The notes under the pieces were generated by a model that saw only the letters and a list, made by a program, of their open reading frames with translations, was not told the DNA's origin and made no database searches. From Winogradskya humida (GTDB lineage: Bacteria > Actinomycetota > Actinomycetes > Mycobacteriales > Micromonosporaceae), in contig NZ_BOMN01000086.1 of NCBI RefSeq assembly GCF_016862215.1, positions 124,001 through 188,000 on the forward strand: 64,000 bases of DNA, in the 5' to 3' direction. Below, piece by piece: positions 16,683-27,268 of the stretch (within the stretch, counting starts at the first letter, position 1; each line of letters opens with the position of its first letter). The translations under genes were made by a program, and so were the position numbers.

Positions 16683-17969
16683 ATGGGCACGTTCTGGGGC
16701 CCCGACTTCAATGCGTTGCGCGACGAGGATCCCGAGATAGCCGAGGTGGTGCTCGGCGAGCTGGAGCGCCAGCGCGGCGGCCTCCAGCTCATCGCCAGCG
16801 AGAATTTCACCTCGCCGGCCGTGCTGGCGGCGCTCGGATCCACCCTGACCAACAAGTACGCCGAGGGTTATCCGGGTCAGCGCTACTACGGCGGCTGTGC
16901 CGAGGTGGACCGCGCCGAGGAGCTGGCGATCGAGCGCGCCAAGGACCTTTTCGGCGCCGAGCACGCCAACGTGCAGCCACACTCCGGCGCCTCGGCCAAC
17001 ATGGCGGCGTACGCGGCGCTGGTCCAGCCCGGCGACACCGTGCTCGCGATGGATCTGCCGCACGGCGGGCACCTGACCCACGGCAGCAAGGTCAACTTCT
17101 CCGGCAAGTGGTTCCACACCGTCGGCTACAAGGTGCGCGCCGACACCGAGCTGATCGATTACGACGAGGTGCGCGACCTGGCCCAGGCGCACCGCCCGGC
17201 CCTGATCATCTGCGGCGCCACGTCGTATCCGCGGCTCATCGACTTCAAGCTCTTCCGGGACATCGCCGACGAGGTGGGCGCCTACCTGATGGTCGACGCC
17301 GCGCACTTCATCGGGCTGGTCGCCGGGCGGGCCGTGCCTTCACCCGTACCCCACGCCGACGTGGTGTCCTGCACCACCCACAAGGTGCTGCGCGGGCCGC
17401 GGGGAGGCATGATCCTGTGCCGTGACGAGCTTGCCGCGCGAATCGACAAGGCAGTCTTCCCCTTCACCCAGGGCGGCCCGCTGATGCATGCCGTCGCCGC
17501 TAAGGCGGTCGCGCTGCGCGAGGCCTCGATGCCCGACTTCCAGGGGTACGCCCACCAGGTCGTCAAGAACGCCCAGGCGCTCGCCGCCGGGCTCGCCTCC
17601 GAGGGCATGCGTCCCGTCTCCGGCGGCACCGACACCCACCTGGCCCTGGCCGACCTGCGCGACCTGGGGGTCAGCGGGCGCGAGGCCGAGGCCCGCTGCG
17701 ACCGCGCCCGGATCACGCTCAACAAGAACGCGATCCCGTTCGACCCAGAGAAGCCGATGACGGCGTCCGGCATCCGGGTCGGCACGCCCTCGGTGACGAC
17801 GCAGGGAATGCGCGAGGGCGAGATGCGCCAGATCTCGGGACTCATCGCGGCGGCCGTGCGCGCCGACCCGACCTCTGTCGCGGGCGCGATGGTGCTGCGC
17901 GAGACTGCTGAGGAGATTTCGTCGCTTGTGGCGCGCTTCCCGGCGTACGCGGAAAAGGTTTCGGTGTGA
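16683..17969 (+). CDS. glyA: serine hydroxymethyltransferase
   Basis: PLP enzyme converting serine plus tetrahydrofolate to glycine plus 5,10-methylene-THF. 428 residues from the ATG at 16683 (MGTFWGPDF), chosen over an in-frame upstream ATG because a GGGAG-like site precedes it. Motifs: ELERQRGGLQLIASENF, YAEGYPGQRYYGGC, HSGASANMAAY, MVDAAHFIGLVAG, and the PLP-lysine segment SCTTHKVLRGPRGG. The stop overlaps the next gene's GTG by 4 bases, tying it to the ATP synthase region. Confidence 0.95.
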   Translation: MGTFWGPDFNALRDEDPEIAEVVLGELERQRGGLQLIASENFTSPAVLAALGSTLTNKYAEGYPGQRYYGGCAEVDRAEELAIERAKDLFGAEHANVQPHSGASANMAAYAALVQPGDTVLAMDLPHGGHLTHGSKVNFSGKWFHTVGYKVRADTELIDYDEVRDLAQAHRPALIICGATSYPRLIDFKLFRDIADEVGAYLMVDAAHFIGLVAGRAVPSPVPHADVVSCTTHKVLRGPRGGMILCRDELAARIDKAVFPFTQGGPLMHAVAAKAVALREASMPDFQGYAHQVVKNAQALAAGLASEGMRPVSGGTDTHLALADLRDLGVSGREAEARCDRARITLNKNAIPFDPEKPMTASGIRVGTPSVTTQGMREGEMRQISGLIAAAVRADPTSVAGAMVLRETAEEISSLVARFPAYAEKVSV

Positions 17970-18448
17970 ACAAAGAAGAAACAGAGTTCGAACCGTTCGA
18001 TGCGAAGGCTTTCGAGGATGAGGAAGACAAACGGCCGTTGCCGGATCTTCCGCCGTTGCCGGCCGATCCGCGGTGGCGCGTCGAGCATCTGCCGTTCCTG
18101 ACCGCGTTCTCCTTCGCGCTGATGCTCTGCGCGGCCTCGGTCGGCTTCCTGAACGGCGGCGTGCAGATCGCGTTCGGTGCCGTGGCCGGGGTCATGATCG
18201 TGACGGTCAGTTACACGATGTCGACCCTCGTGCTGGCCTGGGCGGACACGGTGCGCCCGGCGCTGATCATGCCGCTGGGAATGCTCACATACGTGGTGAA
18301 GTACTCATTACTCGGCATCATCCTCGCATTTGTGGTCTCCTCGGAGTGGCCGGGCCGGTTGGCGCTCGGCTGGGGAGTCGTGGCGGGAGTGCTGGGATGG
18401 ACGGCCGTGCAGATCTGGTGGGTGGCCCGGATCAGCCGCCCCAAGTGA
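17966..18448 (+). CDS. four-helix membrane protein upstream of ATP synthase (AtpI-like)
   Basis: 160 residues. The acidic cytoplasmic N-terminus (about 1-45, rich in Glu/Asp and Pro) is followed by four hydrophobic helices (about 46-65, 70-90, 100-125, 132-152), with Lys/Arg at the C-terminus. Location immediately before the atp genes, size and topology match the AtpI-like membrane proteins annotated first in actinobacterial atp operons, which are thought to assist c-ring assembly or Mg2+ handling. Sequence motifs are weak, so the call rests mainly on position and topology. GTG start coupled to glyA. Confidence 0.65.
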   Translation: MNKEETEFEPFDAKAFEDEEDKRPLPDLPPLPADPRWRVEHLPFLTAFSFALMLCAASVGFLNGGVQIAFGAVAGVMIVTVSYTMSTLVLAWADTVRPALIMPLGMLTYVVKYSLLGIILAFVVSSEWPGRLALGWGVVAGVLGWTAVQIWWVARISRPK

Positions 18449-18574
18449 TCTCCGGCACGGCGTTTCCGGCGGTGGGCACCCGATTTATCGGACTTCGTCC
18501 ACGATCCGGTGACGGGAAGGCGGCATTGCTGTCCGGTTCTGGGCAAGGAGGGGTACCGTGTCACCGAGTTGAGA

Positions 18575-18614
18575 GACCCCTGACGCCTGGACAACTGCGG
18601 TTGTGCGGGGGGTC
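18575..18614 (+). promoter_or_regulatory. structured leader before atpZ
   Basis: In the 207-base gap after the AtpI-like gene, GACCCC (18575-18580) can pair with GGGGTC (18609-18614), enclosing a perfect small hairpin ACAAC (18591-18595) / GTTGT (18600-18604). A GGCAAGGAGG-like purine stretch lies just upstream (18542-18551). No protein-like reading frame fills the gap. It probably belongs to the 5' leader of the main atp transcript; the promoter itself is not identified. Confidence 0.35.
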
Positions 18615-18655
18615 CCGCTTAGCCTGGTGTTTCCGACTGATATCTTCTAGCCGTC

Positions 18656-18889
18656 ATGGCCGGTCAGAAACCTCCCCCCGAATCCCACGGTGACGACGGT
18701 CCGCCCCCGCCCGACACGGGCATGGGAATGACTGCCGTCAGCTATCTCTTCGCGGGCATGTTGGTCTGGGGTGGGATCGGCTGGCTGGTCGACCACTATG
18801 TCGGCACCAAGGGCATCTTCGCCGGGATCGGCGCCGTCGTCGGCGCGGCCGGTGGTGTCTACCTCATCGTGCGCCGTCTCGGCGCCTGA
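18656..18889 (+). CDS. atpZ: AtpZ/AtpI-family ATP synthase accessory protein
   Basis: 77 residues: Pro/Asp-rich cytoplasmic head, then two membrane helices (about 26-45 and 53-72) joined by the family-type segment GWLVDHYVGTKGIFAGIGAVVG. This is the AtpZ/AtpI signature (GxxLD...G...GxxxG...Y). It is placed 15 bases before atpB. Confidence 0.85.
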   Translation: MAGQKPPPESHGDDGPPPPDTGMGMTAVSYLFAGMLVWGGIGWLVDHYVGTKGIFAGIGAVVGAAGGVYLIVRRLGA

Positions 18890-18904
18890 CAGGAAAGGGC
18901 TACG

Positions 18905-19693
18905 GTGATCGGTCCTTCGACGGTCCTCGCAGCGGAGTTCCCGCCCAGCGTCGAGGACTTCTACCTGCCCAGCATCCTGCCCTGGGGAGCGCACGACTCG
19001 TACTGGTTCACCAAGATCACGGTGCTGGTCTGGGTGGCCGTCGCCGCCATCATCATCTTCTTCCTGGTGTCCTACCGGAAACCGCAACTGGTGCCGACGA
19101 AGAAGCAGTGGATGGCGGAGAGCGCGTACGGCTTCGTGCGTAACAACATCGCCATTGAGATGATCGGCCCGCGAGGCATCAACTTCGCGCCTTATCTCAC
19201 GACGCTGTTCATGTTCGTCATCGTGATGAACTTCTTCAGCATCGTGCCGTTCATCCAGATTTCACCGAACTCCCACATCGCTTTCCCCGCTATTCTCGCG
19301 GTCATCAGCTACGTGATGTTCATCGTGGTCGGCATCCGGCACCACGGCTTCTTCAAGTACCTCAAGACGGCGCTCATCCCGCCGGCGCCGTGGTTCATCC
19401 TGCCGCTGCTGATCCCGATCGAGTTCTTCTCGAACTTCCTGGTCCGCCCCTTCTCGCTGGCGGTCCGACTCTTCGCCAACATGTTCGCCGGCCACATGCT
19501 CCTGCTGGTGTTCACGCTCGGCGGTTTTGCGATGATCAATGCCAACGCCTGGCTCGCGCCGATCTCGGTCGTCTCGTGGCTCATGACGATCGCGCTGACG
19601 TTCCTGGAGTTCCTGGTCATCTGTCTGCAGGCATACGTCTTCACGGTGCTCACCGCGAGCTACGTCCAGGGCGCGCTCGCCGACGAGCACTGA
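18905..19693 (+). CDS. atpB: F1Fo ATP synthase subunit a
   Basis: Stator half-channel subunit, 262 residues from a GTG. Five to six membrane helices. The essential arginine facing the c-ring glutamate is in PFSLAVRLFANMFAGH. The C-terminal helix contains FLEFLVICLQAYVFTVLTASYV, with the conserved glutamine and tyrosine. It is followed by atpE. Confidence 0.97.
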   Translation: MIGPSTVLAAEFPPSVEDFYLPSILPWGAHDSYWFTKITVLVWVAVAAIIIFFLVSYRKPQLVPTKKQWMAESAYGFVRNNIAIEMIGPRGINFAPYLTTLFMFVIVMNFFSIVPFIQISPNSHIAFPAILAVISYVMFIVVGIRHHGFFKYLKTALIPPAPWFILPLLIPIEFFSNFLVRPFSLAVRLFANMFAGHMLLLVFTLGGFAMINANAWLAPISVVSWLMTIALTFLEFLVICLQAYVFTVLTASYVQGALADEH

Positions 19694-19759
19694 GTTTTTG
19701 CAAGAAATCCGTTTGTCGTCCCGCGTGATCGTCACGCGAGATACCAGGAGGAATCTGTA

Positions 19760-19999
19760 ATGCTTCCCGACGTTTTCGCCGCCGTTGAGGGCAGCACCGC
19801 CGCCATCGGCTACGGCCTCGCCGCGATCGGCCCCGGCATCGGTGTTGGTCTGGTCTTCTCCGCCTACATCCAGTCGACCGCTCGTCAGCCGGAGTCTTCG
19901 CGTCTGACGCTGCCCTACGTCTGGATCGGCTTCGCCGTCATCGAGGCGCTCGCCCTGCTGGGCATCGCGTTCGGCTTCATCTGGCAGGGAAACCTCTAA
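19760..19999 (+). CDS. atpE: F1Fo ATP synthase subunit c
   Basis: 79-residue hairpin of two membrane helices with the RQPES-type loop. The proton-carrying glutamate lies in GFAVIEALALLG. The Gly-rich first helix (AAIGPGIGVGLVF) packs the ring. A very strong AGGAGG-type ribosome site (CAGGAGGAAT, 19746-19755) upstream of the ATG fits the need for many c copies per complex. Confidence 0.97.
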   Translation: MLPDVFAAVEGSTAAIGYGLAAIGPGIGVGLVFSAYIQSTARQPESSRLTLPYVWIGFAVIEALALLGIAFGFIWQGNL

Positions 20000-20025
20000 A
20001 GCCCTTCCCTCGCTAGGAGGTGCTC

Positions 20026-20580
20026 GTGATCAACTCCCTTACCTACCTCGCCGAGGCCGCTGAGGAGACCAAGCACAACCCGATCATTCCTGTCTGGCAG
20101 GAGATCGTCGTTGGCTCGGCCGCCTTCATCGTGCTCTGCGTAGTGCTGATGAAGTTCGTCTTCCCCCTCATGGAGAAGACGTTCCAGGCTCGTGTTGATG
20201 CCATCGAAGGTGGCCTCAAGCGTGCCGAGACCGCTCAGGCCGAGGCCAACGAGCTGCTCGAGCAGTACCGCGCGCAGCTGGCCGAGGCTCGCACCGAGGC
20301 CGCGCGCATCCGCGACGAGGCCCGGGCCGACGCGGAGGGCATCCGTCAGGACGTCCTCGCCAAGGCACGTGAAGAGTCCGACCGCATCATCGCGGCCGGC
20401 AACGAGCAGCTCTCCGCTCAGCGCGAGAGCATTCTGCGTGAGCTGCGCTCCGAGGTGGGCACGCTCGCGGTTGACCTGGCCAGCAAGATCGTGGGCGAGT
20501 CTCTCGCCGACGAGGCGCGCAGCCGGGGCACCGTGGACCGCTTCATCACCGAGCTCGGCGCCGGCACGGGCGGACGCTGA
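20026..20580 (+). CDS. atpF: F1Fo ATP synthase subunit b
   Basis: Peripheral stalk subunit, 184 residues. I choose the GTG at 20026 because the AGGAGG site at 20015-20020 ends 5 bases before it; an in-frame GTG at 20020 would overlap that site. One membrane helix (about 24-46) and then a long Ala/Glu/Arg heptad coiled coil up to residue ~150. Its last base is the first base of atpH (TGATG). Confidence 0.95.
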   Translation: MINSLTYLAEAAEETKHNPIIPVWQEIVVGSAAFIVLCVVLMKFVFPLMEKTFQARVDAIEGGLKRAETAQAEANELLEQYRAQLAEARTEAARIRDEARADAEGIRQDVLAKAREESDRIIAAGNEQLSAQRESILRELRSEVGTLAVDLASKIVGESLADEARSRGTVDRFITELGAGTGGR

Positions 20581-21398
20581 TGGCGGCCGTCAACCGCGAG
20601 TCGTACGCCGCGGCCGTGGAGAAACTGACCGCGGACTCGGCTTCTGTCACCGCCGCGCAGCTGGCCACCATCGCCGATGAAGTTCTGGCGGTGGCCCGGT
20701 TGCTGCGCGGCGAGCCGCGGCTGCGCCGTGCGCTGACCGACCCCTCGCGGTCGGGTGAGGAGCGCGCGGGACTGTTCCGGTCCCTCGTGTCCGGCAAGCT
20801 CAGTGTGATCACGGTCGACGCGATCGCACAGCTGGTCTCCGGTCGTTTCTCCTCCCCGCACGAGCTCCTCGACGCCACCGAGCGGCTCGCGGTCGACACG
20901 GTGCTCGCCGCCGGCGACCGCGACGGCAAGCTGGCCGACGTGGAGGACGAGCTGTTCCGCTTCGGACAGGTCGTCTCGGGCAATTCCGAGCTCGCGGTCA
21001 CGCTCAGTGACCCGAGCGCCCCGGCCGATCGCAAGGCTAAGCTGGTGGAGGACCTGCTCAAGAGCAAGGCCCAGCCGGCGACTGTCCAGCTGATCAAGGT
21101 GGCGCTCGATGGCTTCGGTGGCCGTAGTTTCGAGTCGTCGCTCACCAAGCTCGTCGAGCTGACCGCCGCGAAGCGTGATCGTGAGATCGCCTACGTGACC
21201 GCGGCGAAGCTGCTCGGCGACGCGGAGGAGCAGCGGCTCGCTGCCAAGTTGTCCGACATCTACGGTCGGCAGGTTTCGCTGAAGGTTCTGGTTGATCCGA
21301 GCATCATCGGTGGCCTCAGCGTTCGTGTCGGCTCCGACCTCTACGACGGCACGATCCTGCGGCGGCTCAACGCGGCACGGCAGGCGTTCGCTAAATAG
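20580..21398 (+). CDS. atpH: F1Fo ATP synthase subunit delta
   Basis: 272 residues, about 95 longer at the N-terminus than the E. coli delta (177), as usual in Actinobacteria. C-terminal family motif LKVLVDPSIIGGLSVRVGSDLYDGTILRRL. It connects the b stalk to the top of F1. Start overlaps atpF by one base. Confidence 0.94.
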   Translation: MAAVNRESYAAAVEKLTADSASVTAAQLATIADEVLAVARLLRGEPRLRRALTDPSRSGEERAGLFRSLVSGKLSVITVDAIAQLVSGRFSSPHELLDATERLAVDTVLAAGDRDGKLADVEDELFRFGQVVSGNSELAVTLSDPSAPADRKAKLVEDLLKSKAQPATVQLIKVALDGFGGRSFESSLTKLVELTAAKRDREIAYVTAAKLLGDAEEQRLAAKLSDIYGRQVSLKVLVDPSIIGGLSVRVGSDLYDGTILRRLNAARQAFAK

Positions 21399-21476
21399 TT
21401 TTTTCCCCTCGGCGGCGGTGACGCTACCGACCCCTCGGGCGCGGCGACGCCCCGAGCCGACTAGAGAAGGCAGAGG

Positions 21477-23126
<1,650 letters not shown>

Positions 23127-23129
23127 TCC

Positions 23130-24059
23130 ATGGCCGGTCAGGTACAGGCCCTCCGGCGGCGCATCAAGACCGTCCGGTCGACCAAGAAGATCGCCAAGGC
23201 CCAGGAGCTCGTCGCCACCAGCCGCATCGCCAAGGCGCAGGAGCGGGTGAACGCCTCCAAGCCGTACTCGGAGGCGATCACCCAGGTGCTGACCGCGTTG
23301 GCCTCCAACGCGTCGGTGGACAACCCGCTGCTGCAGCCGCGTGAGCGGGTGCGGCGCGCGGGTGTCCTGGTCATCACCAGCGACCGCGGCCTGGCCGGCG
23401 CCTACAACGCCAACGCCCTCCGGACCGCCGAGCAGCTGATCGCCCGGCTGAAGGCGGACGGCAAGGAAACGGTGCTGTACGTCGTCGGCCGCAAGGGTGC
23501 CGGCTACTACAAGTTCCGCAACCGGCCGGTCGAGGCCAGCTGGACGGGCTTCTCCGAGCGTCCGACGTTCGCGGATGCCAAGCGGATCGGTGACTCCCTG
23601 CTGGAGGCGTTCGTCGCCGGCGCGGATGACACGGACGAGCACTACGGTCCGGACGGCATCCAGGGCGTGGACGAGCTGCACATCGTCAGCACCCAGTTCA
23701 AGTCGCTCATGACCCAGTCCGCCGAGGCGCACTTCCTGGCGCCGATGGAGGTCGAGGAGACGGAGCGCGAGCCGGGGCTCCGGGCGGCGTACGAGTTCGA
23801 GCCGGAGGCCGAGGAACTGCTCGACGCGCTCCTGCCGAAGTACCTCAACACGCGGATCTACGCGGCGTTGCTGGACTCGGCGGCGAGCGAGTCGGCGTCG
23901 CGGCGCCGTGCGATGAAGAGCGCGTCGGACAACGCGGACGACCTGCTCAAGCGGTACACGCGCGAGATGAACTCCGCGCGGCAGGCTGCGATCACCCAGG
24001 AAATCAGTGAAATCGTCGGCGGCGTCGAGGCGCTGTCCACGTCGGGAAGTGATGTGTGA
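23130..24059 (+). CDS. atpG: F1Fo ATP synthase subunit gamma
   Basis: Central rotor shaft, 309 residues. N-terminal MAGQVQALRRRIKTVRSTKKI and C-terminal MKSASDNADDLLKRYTREMNSARQAAITQEISEIVGG coiled-coil halves bracket the Rossmann-like middle (LVITSDRGLAGAYNAN). The middle holds the small extra loop region DDTDEHYGPDGIQGVDELHI, typical of actinobacterial gamma. Overlaps atpD by 4 bases. Confidence 0.96.
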   Translation: MAGQVQALRRRIKTVRSTKKIAKAQELVATSRIAKAQERVNASKPYSEAITQVLTALASNASVDNPLLQPRERVRRAGVLVITSDRGLAGAYNANALRTAEQLIARLKADGKETVLYVVGRKGAGYYKFRNRPVEASWTGFSERPTFADAKRIGDSLLEAFVAGADDTDEHYGPDGIQGVDELHIVSTQFKSLMTQSAEAHFLAPMEVEETEREPGLRAAYEFEPEAEELLDALLPKYLNTRIYAALLDSAASESASRRRAMKSASDNADDLLKRYTREMNSARQAAITQEISEIVGGVEALSTSGSDV

Positions 24060-25501
24060 TGACTGCTGTAGCTGAGCCCACCAAGACGGAGACCGGCGTC
24101 GGCCGCGTCGTCCGGGTCATCGGCCCGGTCGTCGACGCGGAGTTCCCCCGTGACGCCATGCCCGACATCTACAACGCGCTGCACGTCGACGTGACTCTCT
24201 CCGGAGGCACCAAGACGCTGACCCTGGAGGTCGCCCAGCACCTGGGTGACAACGTGATCCGGGGCATCTCGATGCAGCCGACCGACGGCCTCGTGCGAGG
24301 TTCCGAGGTCCGCGACACCGGCTCGCCGATCTCGGTGCCCGTCGGTGACGTGACCAAGGGCCACGTGTTCAACGCCCTGGGCGACGTGCTCAACGCCGAC
24401 CCCGCGACGCTGAACATCACCGAGCGCTGGCCGATCCACCGCAAGGCCCCGGCCTTCGCGGACCTCGAGCCGAAGACCGAGATGCTGGAGACCGGCATCA
24501 AGGTGCTCGACCTGCTCGCGCCGTACGTGCGCGGTGGCAAGATCGGCCTGTTCGGCGGCGCGGGCGTGGGCAAGACGGTGCTCATCCAGGAGATGATCAT
24601 CCGGGTTGCCCGTAACTTCGGCGGTACGTCGGTGTTCGCCGGCGTCGGCGAGCGCACCCGTGAGGGCAACGACCTCATCCTGGAAATGGAAGAGGGCAAC
24701 GTCCTCGACAAGACCGCGCTGGTCTTCGGCCAGATGGACGAGCCGCCGGGCACCCGCCTGCGGGTCGCCCTGAGCGCCCTGACCATGGCGGAGTACTTCC
24801 GGGACGTCCAGAACCAGGAGGTGCTGCTCTTCATCGACAACATCTTCCGGTTCACCCAGGCCGGTTCCGAGGTCTCCACCCTGCTCGGCCGCATGCCGTC
24901 CGCCGTGGGTTACCAGCCCACCCTGGCGGACGAGATGGGCCAGCTGCAGGAGCGGATCACCTCCGTCAAGGGCAAGGCGATCACCTCGCTGCAGGCGATC
25001 TACGTGCCCGCCGACGACTACACCGACCCGGCGCCGGCGACCACGTTCGCCCACCTGGACGCGACGACGAACCTCGAGCGGTCGATCTCCGACAAGGGCA
25101 TCTACCCCGCCGTGGACCCGCTGGCCTCCGGCTCGCGGATCCTGGCGCCCGAGTACGTCGGTGCCGAGCACTACGCGGTCGCCCGCGAGGTGCAGCGGAT
25201 CCTGCAGAAGTACAAGGACCTGCAGGACATCATCGCGATCCTCGGTATGGACGAGCTCTCCGAAGAGGACAAGATCACGGTGCAGCGGGCTCGCCGCATC
25301 GAGCGCTTCCTCTCGCAGAACACGTACGCCGCCGAGCAGTTCACCGGTGTCGCCGGCTCGACGGTCCCGCTGAAGGAGACCATCGAGGCGTTCAAGAAGA
25401 TCTGTGAAGGCGAGTACGACTCCTTCCCGGAGCAGGCCTTCTTCATGTGTGGTGGCCTCGAGGACCTCGAGCGCAACGCGCACGAGCTCATGAAGGGCTG
25501 A
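24056..25501 (+). CDS. atpD: F1Fo ATP synthase subunit beta
   Basis: Catalytic subunit, 481 residues from the GTG at 24056 (an ATG follows directly at 24059). Walker A GGAGVGKTV, catalytic-site GVGERTREGNDL, VFGQMDEPPGTR, FIDNIFRFTQAGSEVS and the DELSEEDK loop are intact. It ends the plus-strand atp cluster: a terminator-like hairpin begins 22 bases later, and atpC is not adjacent. Confidence 0.97.
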   Translation: MMTAVAEPTKTETGVGRVVRVIGPVVDAEFPRDAMPDIYNALHVDVTLSGGTKTLTLEVAQHLGDNVIRGISMQPTDGLVRGSEVRDTGSPISVPVGDVTKGHVFNALGDVLNADPATLNITERWPIHRKAPAFADLEPKTEMLETGIKVLDLLAPYVRGGKIGLFGGAGVGKTVLIQEMIIRVARNFGGTSVFAGVGERTREGNDLILEMEEGNVLDKTALVFGQMDEPPGTRLRVALSALTMAEYFRDVQNQEVLLFIDNIFRFTQAGSEVSTLLGRMPSAVGYQPTLADEMGQLQERITSVKGKAITSLQAIYVPADDYTDPAPATTFAHLDATTNLERSISDKGIYPAVDPLASGSRILAPEYVGAEHYAVAREVQRILQKYKDLQDIIAILGMDELSEEDKITVQRARRIERFLSQNTYAAEQFTGVAGSTVPLKETIEAFKKICEGEYDSFPEQAFFMCGGLEDLERNAHELMKG

Positions 25502-25522
25502 CCAGCCACGTAGGACTCTGAG

Positions 25523-25555
25523 AACCGCATCGGCTTTGTGCCGGTGCGGTTTTCG
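25523..25555 (+). terminator. terminator-like hairpin after atpD
   Basis: A 12-bp stem with one G-T wobble (25523-25534 with 25540-25551), 5-nt loop, followed by TTTTCGG. It lies directly after atpD and before the LCP gene, so atpC is probably transcribed separately or by read-through. Confidence 0.8.
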
Positions 25556-25751
25556 GCTTTCCAGACGGATTTATCGGACAAAAGTTACCGTTTCCATAGG
25601 ACCGTTATGTCCGTTTATTTCCTCGGTACCGGTATGGCCGGATGTGAAGAAATCTTCGATTGTTCGGATACTCTTGGCGGTCACTAAGCCTCGCGATCAT
25701 CTCCATTGAGGTCGCCGATGGTGAAACCGATCGACGACGGTTGGGGAGCTT

Positions 25752-26870
25752 GTGTCTAAGAGCGGCAAGGGGAAATGGCGTTCCCCTCTGTGGGCGCGTC
25801 TCTGCGCCATCATCGGTTGCGTGCTGATGGTGACCGGCGGCGGCGCTCTCGTGGCGACCCAGGTCGCGGTCGCGCGTTACGCGGGTGCGGTGGACAGCAA
25901 GGATCTCTTCGGTAACGCGGCCGCGGGCGCGACCAAGACGTCCAGCAGCATCAAGGGCCCGCTCAACATCCTGCTCGTCGGCATCGACCCGCGCGACGCG
26001 AACACCGCACCGCTCTCCGACTCGATCATCGTCGTGCACATCCCCAAGGACCTGAACCAGGCGCAGATCTTCTCCATCCCCCGTGACCTGCGCGTGGAGA
26101 TCCCGGCCTTCGAGAAGACCGGCTTCCAGGGCGGCACTGCGAAGATCAACGCCGCCATGTCGTACGGCAGCAGCGTCGGCAACGGCAAGCACGACGTGGC
26201 CCAGGGCTTCGAGCTGCTCGCCAAGACGGTCAGCCAGCTCACCGGCATCAAGAAGTTCGACGCCGGCGCCATCCTGAACTTCAACGGCTTCAAGGACATC
26301 GTCGAGGCCATGGACGGCGTCACGATGACGATCGACCAGAACGTCAAGTCCGAGCACCTGCAGCCCAACGGCAAGCCCCGCCCCCGCCGCCCCGAATGCG
26401 CCGACAACAGCTGCGACCACCCGTACACCGGGCCGCAGAAGACGTACAAGAAGGGCACGTACCACCTGGAGGCCTGGGAGGCGCTCGACTACGTGCGTCA
26501 GCGTTACGGCCTGCCCCGCAGCGACTACGACCGGCAGCGGCACCAGCAGCAGTTCATCAAGGCCATGGCGGAGCAGGCGCTCAGCAAGAACGTGGTGACC
26601 AACCCGATCAAGCTGGACCAGATCCTGCGCGCGGCCGGCGACGCCCTCATCTTCGACGGCAACGGCCACAACATCATCGACTGGGCCCTCGCCCTGCGCG
26701 GCGCCCGGGACATGACCCTGGTGAAACTGCCCGGCAAATCGCTGTTCGAGGGCAAGCAGTACATCGGTGAAGGCCTCGACGAATCGGCCGGCGACTTCTT
26801 CCAATCGGTCAGCGACGACAGCATCTCGACATTCCTGATCGACCACCCCGCGTTCCTGCAGGAACTGTGA
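25752..26870 (+). CDS. LytR-CpsA-Psr family cell-wall glycopolymer ligase
   Basis: 372 residues from a GTG. One N-terminal membrane helix (about 15-40), then the LCP catalytic domain: ILLVGIDPR, SDSIIVVHI, FSIPRDLRVEIP and YVRQRYGLPRSDYDRQRHQQQFIKAM carry the Asp and Arg residues that bind the polyprenyl-pyrophosphate and metal. LCP enzymes transfer teichoic acid or arabinogalactan-type polymers to peptidoglycan outside the membrane. The extracellular domain has CADNSCDHP, a likely disulphide. It is located between atpD and atpC, which is unusual; the gap before it (25556-25751) is relatively AT-rich and probably holds its promoter, though no clear -10/-35 pair can be named. Confidence 0.92.
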   Translation: MSKSGKGKWRSPLWARLCAIIGCVLMVTGGGALVATQVAVARYAGAVDSKDLFGNAAAGATKTSSSIKGPLNILLVGIDPRDANTAPLSDSIIVVHIPKDLNQAQIFSIPRDLRVEIPAFEKTGFQGGTAKINAAMSYGSSVGNGKHDVAQGFELLAKTVSQLTGIKKFDAGAILNFNGFKDIVEAMDGVTMTIDQNVKSEHLQPNGKPRPRRPECADNSCDHPYTGPQKTYKKGTYHLEAWEALDYVRQRYGLPRSDYDRQRHQQQFIKAMAEQALSKNVVTNPIKLDQILRAAGDALIFDGNGHNIIDWALALRGARDMTLVKLPGKSLFEGKQYIGEGLDESAGDFFQSVSDDSISTFLIDHPAFLQEL

Positions 26871-26977
26871 CAGTGGCGGTCACCACCCGGCAGGGCGGCG
26901 TATCACCCGGCCGTTTAGACTTCACCCCAACGGACAGCGGCCTTCTTTCAAGGCCGGCGAGCTTGACAGGAGAGAGC

Positions 26978-27259
26978 GTGGCCAAGCAGCTGCACGTCCA
27001 GGTTGTCGCCGTCGAGGAGCGAATCTGGTCCGGCGAAGCCGAGATGCTCGTCGCCCGCACCACCGAGGGCGAGATCGGCGTCCTGCCGGGTCACTCCCCG
27101 CTCCTGGGCCTGCTCAAGGAGCCCTCCCAGGTCCGCGTGAAGCTGGGCGGCGGTGAGCAGCTCACCTACGACGTCACCGGTGGCTTCCTCTCCATCGACG
27201 CCAACGGCGTGACGGTCCTGGCCGAGAGCGCGACCCCCGCCACCCCCGACGCGCACTGA
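26978..27259 (+). CDS. atpC: F1Fo ATP synthase subunit epsilon
   Basis: 93 residues from the GTG at 26978, preceded by ACAGGAGAG; upstream in-frame starts have no such site. The N-terminal beta-sandwich is complete (LHVQVVAVEERIWSGEAEMLVARTTEGEIGVLPGHSPLLGLL). The C-terminal helical hairpin found in E. coli epsilon is missing, so only the sandwich plus a short Ala/Thr/Pro tail remains; short epsilons also occur in other actinobacteria. It is detached from atpD by 1.48 kb carrying an LCP gene. Confidence 0.93.
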   Translation: MAKQLHVQVVAVEERIWSGEAEMLVARTTEGEIGVLPGHSPLLGLLKEPSQVRVKLGGGEQLTYDVTGGFLSIDANGVTVLAESATPATPDAH

Positions 27260-27268
27260 CGCCCAGCG

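Noticed and set aside
19262..19735. Minus-strand frame across atpB
   Set aside because: His/Asp/Arg-rich antisense frame without start signals.
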